A stretch of 11,612 bases of DNA, from assembly GCA_002746425.1 (NCBI GenBank), contig NVXB01000007.1, positions 9,202 through 20,813 on the forward strand. Reading direction: 5' to 3'. Shown in pieces: positions 5,672-11,612 of the stretch. The position numbers and the translations under genes were made by a program. Source of the stretch: Hyphomicrobiales bacterium (GTDB taxonomy: Bacteria > Pseudomonadota > Alphaproteobacteria > Rhizobiales > GCA-2746425). A model generated the notes under the pieces. It saw only the letters and a list, made by a program, of their open reading frames with translations, searched no databases and was not told the DNA's origin. Numbering within the stretch: position 1 is the first letter of the stretch; every line of letters begins with the position of its first letter.

Positions 5672-6727
5672 ATGACGGATCAAAAAATCAGAATAGGCGT
5701 ATTGGGTGCATCGGGTTACACCGGAGCCGATTTGGTGCGCTTGGCTGTCCGTCATCCCAACATTGAGATCACTGTGCTGACCGCCAACGCCCATGCCGGT
5801 AAACCCATGGAAGCGGTGTTTCCGCATTTGCGTGGGTTGAACCTGCCGGACTTGGTCAAAATAGATGAGGCGGACTGGTCTGCCGTGGATGCGGTGTTTT
5901 GCGGCTTGCCCCATGGCACCACCCAGCAAATCACGGCAAATGTGCTGAAAAAGCATCCTGACGTGAAATTCATTGATATGTCGGCGGATTTCCGGCTGCG
6001 CGATGCCGACACTTATCAGCAGTGGTATGGCAATCCGCACGTCGCTATGGATCTGCAAAAAGAGGCCGTTTATGGCCTTACCGAACATTATGGCGAGCAG
6101 ATTGCCAAGGCCCGCCTTGTGGCTTGCCCTGGCTGCTATCCAACGGCAGTGCTAAACGCGATGCTGCCCTTGGTCAGCGCTAAGCTGATTGACCCGTCGC
6201 AGATTATCATTGATGCCAAATCGGGCGTGTCAGGCGCGGGCCGTGGCCTGAAGCAAAACACACTGTTCTGCGAAACTGGCGAGGGCATGTCACCCTATGC
6301 TGTGGGCACTCATCGCCATGCGCCTGAAATTGAGCAGGAAATTGGCGTTGCTGGCGGGCAGTCTGTCGCGGTTAGTTTTACCCCGCATTTGATTCCAATG
6401 TCGCGCGGCGAGCTGTGCACTCATTATGTTACCTGTACTGAGGGGGCCTCCGTCGATGATTTGCGCAACGCACTTGCAGCATTTTATGCCAAAAATCCCT
6501 TTGTGCATGTGCTCAGTGAGGGCGATATGCCTGCGACTCAACATGTGCGCGGCTCTAACAACATCCTGATTGGTGTGTTCGCAGATCGAATTCTGGGGCG
6601 TGCTATTGTTATTTCTGCGCTGGATAATCTTATCAAGGGTTCTGCTGGGCAGGCACTTCAAAACTTTAACTTAATGTTTGGCTTGTCAGAAATGACAGGG
6701 TTAAAACAAGTCGCACTGTTTCCGTGA
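5672..6727 (+). CDS. argC: N-acetyl-gamma-glutamyl-phosphate reductase
   Basis: ArgC catalyses the NADPH-dependent reduction of N-acetylglutamyl-5-phosphate to the semialdehyde, the third step of arginine (ornithine) synthesis in the cytoplasm. The 351-residue protein is of the long ArgC type. It shows the dinucleotide-binding GASGYTG near the N-terminus (residues 12-18), CGLPHGTT, DMSADFRL, the active-site Cys155 in ACPGCYPTA, KSGVSGAGRG, and GTHRHAPEIEQ with the catalytic histidine pair region (His214, His216). FTPHLIPMSRGE and the C-terminal NLIKGSAGQALQNFN are also typical. I chose the ATG at 5672. An in-frame GTG at 5660 would add four residues and is the alternative; neither has a strong ribosome site. 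The gene stands alone, divergent from the curlin gene and not next to other arg genes. No clear terminator follows. Confidence 0.95.
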   Translation: MTDQKIRIGVLGASGYTGADLVRLAVRHPNIEITVLTANAHAGKPMEAVFPHLRGLNLPDLVKIDEADWSAVDAVFCGLPHGTTQQITANVLKKHPDVKFIDMSADFRLRDADTYQQWYGNPHVAMDLQKEAVYGLTEHYGEQIAKARLVACPGCYPTAVLNAMLPLVSAKLIDPSQIIIDAKSGVSGAGRGLKQNTLFCETGEGMSPYAVGTHRHAPEIEQEIGVAGGQSVAVSFTPHLIPMSRGELCTHYVTCTEGASVDDLRNALAAFYAKNPFVHVLSEGDMPATQHVRGSNNILIGVFADRILGRAIVISALDNLIKGSAGQALQNFNLMFGLSEMTGLKQVALFP

Positions 6728-6821
6728 CGGTAGAGTTTTTGAATAAAATATGATTTGGGCTTGCTAACTAATAACTGCCAGAACAGGCTTTTGCTGTTTT
6801 AAATAGTTATTTGAGCAGTAA

Positions 6822-8597
6822 ATGGCATTATTTCGCCGTGCCCGTAGTTTGTGTTGCGGTGCAGTATTTTTTTTAAGCGTAAATTGCGGGCAAATTAGCA
6901 CAGCTAATGCCTATGAACCTGTATTGTTGCCAAACGTCGATATCTTCTCAAATTATGAGAGCGGGCGGCCCGCGTTTGGTGTGGGTGTGTTTGCGCCTTT
7001 GCTGCAAAATGGCAGTTCTTTTGTTTTTCTGGATGGTAGCCTGAGTGCCAGCGATACTGCCTTCAATGCGGCCAGTATTGGTATTGGTTATCGTATTCAG
7101 CGTTCCTGGGGCGTGCTTGGCATCAATGGATTTCTGGATTTAAGCCAACCTGTTTACAGTGATATACAAACGCAAATAGGGCTGGGCCTTGAAGTGGCAA
7201 CCGGGCGTTTTCGTCTGGGTGTGAATGGCTATCTGCCGTTGGACGATAAAGAAACAGCGCTGGGGGCTTCTGAGGCCGTTATTGTTGGCAACGAGTTGCT
7301 GATCTTTGGCGGCGAAGAGCATTTTCTAAAAGGTGTAGAGCTTGAACTTGGTATTCTGGCCGGGCAATTCGATACAGGACAATTCTCAGCGCAGTTGTGG
7401 ACCCATGGCAAGCTGGCATCGTTCTATTCGGATGAGTTGGGCAGCCAAAACAGTGCGCAAATTGGGTTTGAAGCGGTCATCAAGCCGTTCTCCTCGGTTC
7501 TCAGCAACAGTGAAATACGGTTTGGTGCTGGGGCGTCATGGGATGAGGACAATGATTTTGGCCTGACGGCCAGCTTTAAAATGAGCATGGCGTTAGGCAG
7601 GAGAACTTCTGCGAGCCACAGTGATCACGGCGCTGCATATGATTTGTTGTCGAACCGAGTGAGCCGCCGTTTGGGCGTTTACAGCAAAGGTTCAGCAACG
7701 GGCGCCTCGGAGCTCACCTATGATCACGATACCAATGTCGCATTAAATACTGTTTATCAGGTCGACAACCAGCTGGATTTGGACGCCGCGTTGTTAAATA
7801 GCAACAGCCTGACAATTGTTGATGGCTCCAGCACAACCTACACTCCAATTAAGCTGAGGGGTGACCGGACGGTTATGGGGGGCGGGTCTACAATTTTGGT
7901 TCGTGGTCGCGATACCGGGCAGGTCGTGGCATTTACCGCAGCAGGAGCGCGCCCCACAATAAAGGTGATTACAAACCCCCTTACAACCACTACATACAGT
8001 AGAACTGGTGCTGATATAACTGGAAATAATTCACATATTGCAGGTTTCAAATTCGTTGGCACTGGCGGTTTTACGTTATTTTTTGGCGTCGGTGTTGGAA
8101 TTGGCTCGAATGTTAGCAATACAGTTATCGAACAAAATACATTTGACAACTTCCCGGCTGCAATAACGATCTCCCCATTTGGACGGGATCATATTATTCG
8201 CGCAAACCACATTGAAAGATCCTATATCGGCGTAAATTTGGGCAGCAGTTTGCTTAATGTTCTTATTGAAGACAACCAGATTGGTAACCTTGACCTGCTT
8301 TTTGGCAGTAAGGGCGATGCAATACACATTCCTAGTGGCGCCAACGTATCCAGTGCCGCTGAGCCAATTACAATTCAGAACAACTACTTTTTTGGCATCA
8401 TTTCGGGTGCGATTATTGATGTTAGCTCGGGTGGGTATGCCCTCGCGGGTAGCGGAAACTCATCCTCTGCGTTGAATGGGAGCGGAGTATCTGCTGTTTC
8501 AGCATTTTTGTGCACGACTAATGGGACTGCATTTGGTGGCTCTGTTGGCTTTAAAGGTGGTACCGTCCAGTATTTAAGCGCTACCCAGTGCTATTGA
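6822..8597 (+). CDS. Inverse-autotransporter-like adhesin with beta-helix passenger
   Basis: This 591-residue protein has a signal peptide cut after ANA (residue 30). Residues 35-262 look like the intimin/invasin-type outer-membrane barrel: FGVGVFAPLLQNGSSFVFLDGS, IGIGYRIQRSWGVLGINGFLDL, IGLGLEVATGRFRLGVNGYLPL, then further alternating strands to FGLTASFKMSMAL. A short linker with LLSNRVSRRLGVY (275-287) follows, a position where inverse autotransporters carry an R-V-x-R-like segment before the passenger. Residues 300-560 read as a right-handed parallel beta-helix: DGSSTTYTPIKL, VMGGGSTILV, VIEQNTFDNF, HIIRANHIERSYIGVNLG, VLIEDNQIGNL, ITIQNNYFFG. Cys564 and Cys590 may close the tip with a disulfide. 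There are no Ig-like (Big) repeats, LysM or C-type lectin, unlike intimin. Likely role: surface adhesin. Ligand unknown. The ATG has only a weak upstream GAG. Confidence 0.75.
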   Translation: MALFRRARSLCCGAVFFLSVNCGQISTANAYEPVLLPNVDIFSNYESGRPAFGVGVFAPLLQNGSSFVFLDGSLSASDTAFNAASIGIGYRIQRSWGVLGINGFLDLSQPVYSDIQTQIGLGLEVATGRFRLGVNGYLPLDDKETALGASEAVIVGNELLIFGGEEHFLKGVELELGILAGQFDTGQFSAQLWTHGKLASFYSDELGSQNSAQIGFEAVIKPFSSVLSNSEIRFGAGASWDEDNDFGLTASFKMSMALGRRTSASHSDHGAAYDLLSNRVSRRLGVYSKGSATGASELTYDHDTNVALNTVYQVDNQLDLDAALLNSNSLTIVDGSSTTYTPIKLRGDRTVMGGGSTILVRGRDTGQVVAFTAAGARPTIKVITNPLTTTTYSRTGADITGNNSHIAGFKFVGTGGFTLFFGVGVGIGSNVSNTVIEQNTFDNFPAAITISPFGRDHIIRANHIERSYIGVNLGSSLLNVLIEDNQIGNLDLLFGSKGDAIHIPSGANVSSAAEPITIQNNYFFGIISGAIIDVSSGGYALAGSGNSSSALNGSGVSAVSAFLCTTNGTAFGGSVGFKGGTVQYLSATQCY

Positions 8598-8628
8598 ACG
8601 CGCCATGTGCAGGCATTCCCACTAGTAC

Positions 8629-8657
8629 TTGACATTTTGTGCCGCTCATGTGCTTTT
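8629..8657 (+). promoter_or_regulatory. Candidate promoter of aspS
   Basis: A perfect -35 TTGACA (8629-8634, within CTTGACA) is followed after 17 bp by GCTTTT (8652-8657), a poor -10 by E. coli standards but tolerable in alphaproteobacteria. It lies in the 120-bp gap between the adhesin stop and the aspS ATG, about 60 bp before the start codon. Confidence 0.5.
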
Positions 8658-8717
8658 CCGCGCAAAGAGAAACACGGGTTTACGGCCTGTTTGGCCACCA
8701 AAATTTCAGGACAGATC

Positions 8718-10505
8718 ATGCATATTTATCGCACACACACTTGCGGCGCGCTCCGTTTGTCAGACGCAGACAAAAGTGTTCGCCTTTCTGGTTGGGTTCA
8801 TCGCGTTCGCGATCATGGCGGCGTTCTGTTTATCGATCTGCGCGATCATTATGGCTTGACCCAAATTGTTGCCGACCCCGATTCTCCGGCGTTTTCGGCC
8901 GTTGAGAAAATTCGCGCTGAATATTGCATTCGCATCGATGGCACCGTGAAAGCACGCGCTGATGATGCGCTTAACAAAAACCTGCCAACCGGCGAAATCG
9001 AAGTGTTCTGCACCGAAGTGGAAGTACTTGGCGCGGCTGAAGAGCTGCCCGTGCCGGTGTTTGGCGAGCTGGATTATCCAGAAGACACACGTTTGCGTAA
9101 CCGCTTTTTGGATTTGCGCCGCGAGACACTGCACGCCAACATCATGACGCGCTCCAAAATCATCGCTGATATGCGCAAGCGGATGGCCGATATTGGTTTC
9201 GCTGAGTTCCAGACACCGATCCTCACCGCATCATCACCCGAAGGCGCGCGCGATTTCCTTGTGCCATCGCGTTTGCATGAAGGCACGTTCTATGCGCTGC
9301 CGCAGGCGCCCCAGCAGTTCAAACAATTGCTGATGATTTCTGGCTTTGATCGTTATTTCCAGATCGCACCATGTTTCCGCGATGAAGATCCGCGCGCAGA
9401 TCGTCTGCCCGGTGAGTTCTATCAGCTCGACATGGAAATGAGCTTTGTCACCCAGGAAGACGTGCTGACCACCATGGAGCCTGTGCTGCGCGGTGTGTTT
9501 GAAGAGTTTGCCAATGGCAAACCCGTCACAAAAGAATTCCGCCGCATTCCTTATGCAGAATCCATTGCCAAATACGGCAACGACAAACCCGATCTGCGTA
9601 ACCCGATTGAAATGGAAGCTGTTACCGAGCATTTCGCTGGCTCTGGCTTCAAGATTTTTGCGGGCATGATCGAGCGTGATCCAAAAGTTGAAGTTTGGGC
9701 CATTCCTGCAAAAGGTGGCGGCAGTCGTGCGTTCTGTGATCGCATGAACAGCTGGGCGCAGAGCGAAGGCCAGCCCGGCCTTGGCTACATTTTCTTCCGT
9801 GATGAAGACGGCGAAACTGTTGGCGCTGGGCCGTTGGCCAAAAACATTGGCCCTGAGCGCACCTTGGCGCTGCGTAACCAGCTTGACCTTGCAGAAGGCG
9901 ATGCCGTGTTCTTCGTAGCAGGTGTACCAGCTAAATTCGCAGCCTTTGCAGGTTCCGCACGTACCCGCGTAGGCACTGAGCTGAAACTGATTGATGAAGA
10001 CCGTTTTGAGCTGTGCTGGATTGTTGATTTCCCAATGTTTGAATGGGATGAAGAAAACAAGAAGGTCGACTTCTCGCACAATCCATTCTCCATGCCGATG
10101 GGCGGTCTGGAAGCACTGGAAAATGAAGACCCACTGACCATCAACGCCTATCAATACGATCTGGTGTGTAACGGCTTTGAGCTGGCTTCTGGCGCTATCC
10201 GTAACCACCGTGTTGATGTGATGACCAAGGCGTTTGCCATTGCCGGTTATGATTCGGATACTCTGGAAGAGCAGTTCGGCGGCCTTTACCGCGCGTTCAA
10301 ATTCGGCGCACCGCCCCATGGTGGCATGGCTGCCGGTGTGGATCGTATCGTCATGTTGTTGGTGGGTGCCAAGAACTTGCGTGAAGTGACGCTGTTCCCA
10401 ATGAACCAGCAAGCACAGGATTTGCTGATGGGTGCGCCATCTGCGGCAACCTCAGCCCAGTTGCAAGAGCTGAACATTCGGGTGCTGCCAGCGGCCAAAT
10501 CGTAA
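8718..10505 (+). CDS. aspS: Aspartate--tRNA ligase (possibly non-discriminating Asp/Asn type)
   Basis: This is a 595-residue bacterial class IIb synthetase, close to the E. coli length of 590, that charges tRNA-Asp with aspartate. Seen in order: the OB-fold anticodon-binding domain (SGWVHRVRDHGGVLFIDLRD, TGEIEVFCTEVEVLG); motif 1 (about 145-168, ending FAEFQTPIL); SSPEGARDFLVPSR; motif 2 (about 211-241, FQIAPCFRDEDPRADR); the inserted GAD domain of bacterial AspRS; and motif 3 (535-547, GGMAAGVDRIVML, Arg543), then NLREVTLFPMNQQAQDLL. His33 in RDHGG is the residue type linked with non-discriminating enzymes that also charge tRNA-Asn. I chose the ATG at 8718: it begins the conserved MHIYRTHTCG and has AGGA upstream. 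The in-frame ATG at 8607 would add 37 unconserved residues and overlap the promoter. Confidence 0.97.
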   Translation: MHIYRTHTCGALRLSDADKSVRLSGWVHRVRDHGGVLFIDLRDHYGLTQIVADPDSPAFSAVEKIRAEYCIRIDGTVKARADDALNKNLPTGEIEVFCTEVEVLGAAEELPVPVFGELDYPEDTRLRNRFLDLRRETLHANIMTRSKIIADMRKRMADIGFAEFQTPILTASSPEGARDFLVPSRLHEGTFYALPQAPQQFKQLLMISGFDRYFQIAPCFRDEDPRADRLPGEFYQLDMEMSFVTQEDVLTTMEPVLRGVFEEFANGKPVTKEFRRIPYAESIAKYGNDKPDLRNPIEMEAVTEHFAGSGFKIFAGMIERDPKVEVWAIPAKGGGSRAFCDRMNSWAQSEGQPGLGYIFFRDEDGETVGAGPLAKNIGPERTLALRNQLDLAEGDAVFFVAGVPAKFAAFAGSARTRVGTELKLIDEDRFELCWIVDFPMFEWDEENKKVDFSHNPFSMPMGGLEALENEDPLTINAYQYDLVCNGFELASGAIRNHRVDVMTKAFAIAGYDSDTLEEQFGGLYRAFKFGAPPHGGMAAGVDRIVMLLVGAKNLREVTLFPMNQQAQDLLMGAPSAATSAQLQELNIRVLPAAKS

Positions 10506-10534
10506 CAATCACACGATCTGAGAATGACAATTAT

Positions 10535-10560
10535 CGCCCGCTTATTCAGCGGGCGTTTTT
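10535..10560 (+). terminator. Rho-independent terminator of aspS
   Basis: CGCCCGC (10535-10541) and GCGGGCG (10549-10555) form a perfect GC-rich 7-bp stem with a 7-nt loop, followed by TTTTT (10556-10560). It lies 30 nt after the aspS stop. The convergent minus-strand gene ends inside the loop, so its last four codons are written in the right arm and T-run. Confidence 0.92.
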
Positions 10561-11612
10561 GTGTCTGATGTTTCAGGTATCGCCACGGTTGCGGGCTCAT
10601 TGTGTATTGAGACACCCAGCATGGTGATGAGCTTTCTGGGGTCGCTGCGCAATTGGCGCTCTACATCTGAGATGGACACGGCACTGGCTGGCTTCAAAGC
10701 CACAATAATGCCCTCAGGCTCCGGCAAAAAGGCTTGCAGGGCGGTGGCCAGCTGTTTCTGAAATTCGGGGTTTTGCAGCACACCCAGCAAGAATGGCAGG
10801 GTCGCTCCCACTTGGCCGCGAAGCAATTTGCCGTTGGTGCCAAGCGTTTTTGCCTGCGCATCAAAACCTGCTTCAACAACGCCGTCATTATCAAATCGAA
10901 CGGTGGCGCTTTCAACTTGTCCGTTGCGGATCAAATTCATCGCGCGGGTGGGATCAGCAAAGGGAGAGGCACTAAGACCAGCCAAGACCGCATTGACGCT
11001 GAGCTTGCCAATATGGGGCAAATCGCTGGTCAATTCAGCAATAATCAGTTTGCGGGTTGCCGCGTCATAGGCAATTTTTAGCTGCTGGCTAAATTCCAAC
11101 TGTTTTAGCTCTAGCGTATCCACAATGCCTTTAAGGCGGGCAAGGTTGCCGCGCGCTGGGATCAAGGAAGCCGGGAATTTGAGCTGGTCAATGGTGAGGT
11201 CCAAAGCTTCTTGGCCAGAACTGTTTTTATGGCCAATCGCCATAGAAATTTCAGCGACTTCAATTGCCGATGGCAGGCCCACCCCTTGAGCATAGAAGCC
11301 TTTAATAACCAAAGAGGAGAGCGTTGGCAGAAGGGCAGAGATTGGCGGCGTTTTGCCTGCAATCATTGCTATCATGCTTTGCTTTGAGGGCAGTTTGAGG
11401 CCTGAAAAAGCGAATTTCCCGAAGTTTAACCCGCCGATGTCTTCAAGCTCTATGCCGAAACCTGCAATGTTAAAGGCGTCGATGCTGGCAAGAGAGGCGT
11501 TTTTTAGCGAAAATTCCACCAGGTCAAACTGCTCAATGCCCAGTGCTGAAACCCGCATATCCTCAAATTGTAACGCGCCGATGGAAACCAGCGACGCCAG
11601 TTCCAGCGCAAA
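10542..11612 (-). CDS. Unrecognised beta-rich repeat-like protein, N-terminus off the right edge
   Basis: The minus-strand frame is open from the right edge (first visible residues FALELASLVSIGALQFED) to a TAA at 10544-10542, 356 residues. The ATG at 11558 is internal to the open frame and the sequence before it looks equally coding, so the true start is outside the window. The visible part is rich in short alternating hydrophobic stretches (FDLVEFSLKNASL, LDLTIDQLKFP, LELKQLEFSQQLKIAYD). This recalls envelope proteins with long amphipathic beta-sheet, such as AsmA-like proteins, but I cannot name a family. The C-terminal third has FLLGVLQNPEFQKQLATALQAFLPEPEG and ends in a Thr/Pro-rich tail. 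There is no transmembrane segment in this part. Its location and function are unknown. Confidence 0.75.
   Translation of the reverse strand, partial: FALELASLVSIGALQFEDMRVSALGIEQFDLVEFSLKNASLASIDAFNIAGFGIELEDIGGLNFGKFAFSGLKLPSKQSMIAMIAGKTPPISALLPTLSSLVIKGFYAQGVGLPSAIEVAEISMAIGHKNSSGQEALDLTIDQLKFPASLIPARGNLARLKGIVDTLELKQLEFSQQLKIAYDAATRKLIIAELTSDLPHIGKLSVNAVLAGLSASPFADPTRAMNLIRNGQVESATVRFDNDGVVEAGFDAQAKTLGTNGKLLRGQVGATLPFLLGVLQNPEFQKQLATALQAFLPEPEGIIVALKPASAVSISDVERQLRSDPRKLITMLGVSIHNEPATVAIPETSDTKTPAE

Noticed and set aside
5651..6088. 145-codon minus-strand frame over the argC start
   Set aside because: It is antisense to well-conserved argC sequence, with no recognisable motif.
6728..6821. 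Possible promoter and terminator between argC and the adhesin gene
   Set aside because: The CCGTGACGG stem is too short for a terminator. AT-rich hexamers are present, but no -35/-10 pair with proper spacing stands out.
8607..8717. 37-residue N-terminal extension of aspS from an upstream in-frame ATG
   Set aside because: The extension is unlike other AspRS, overlaps the likely promoter, and a conserved start with AGGA lies at 8718.
9234..10412. 392-codon minus-strand frame
   Set aside because: It is fully antisense to aspS, whose motifs are complete. Its His/Thr/Phe-rich composition is a shadow of conserved codons on the other strand.

Overview
The window looks like chromosomal DNA from an alphaproteobacterium, possibly one of the Hyphomicrobiales. 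This is inferred from a CsgH-type curli chaperone, the AspRS and ArgC types, a CTTGACA-type promoter before aspS, and base composition that looks moderate by eye. No rRNA, tRNA, insertion sequence, integrase or CRISPR array was seen. The content is a mixture of housekeeping enzymes (argC, aspS, speB), a pirin, and several secreted or cell-surface proteins.

Layout, left to right. Positions 1-2201 (minus) hold one long open frame that leaves the left edge. It encodes a secreted multidomain protein: signal peptide, beta-trefoil-like region, Gly/Ala-rich segment, C2-like region and a cysteine-paired Sel1/Hcp-like repeat tail. A mostly non-coding stretch with a minus-strand terminator follows. Next come a pirin-family gene (minus, 2582-3319) and a divergent agmatinase-family gene, speB (plus, 3501-4475), with a TGTTCA-N7-TGAACA inverted repeat midway between them. 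A bidirectional terminator separates speB from a convergent two-gene curli locus on the minus strand: a curlin subunit (4980-5411) and csgH (4507-4896). The curlin upstream region carries an FNR/CRP-like box and three GTTCAG half-sites phased at 11 bp.

The plus strand continues with argC (5672-6727), then an inverse-autotransporter-like adhesin with a beta-barrel and a predicted beta-helix passenger (6822-8597), then aspS (8718-10505) behind its own promoter. A terminator after aspS is shared with a convergent minus-strand gene of unknown function (10542 to the right edge, N-terminus missing).

Functional reading. Curlin and CsgH form a small amyloid-fibre module whose export machinery (CsgG/E/F) must lie elsewhere. 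Together with the inverse autotransporter and the large secreted Cys-rich protein, it gives the window an envelope and adhesion flavour placed between core metabolism genes. No clearly new multi-gene system is visible. The least ordinary items are the domain combination of the 1-2201 protein, the beta-helix inverse autotransporter, and the curlin with an odd number of half-repeats and a C-terminal cysteine pair.
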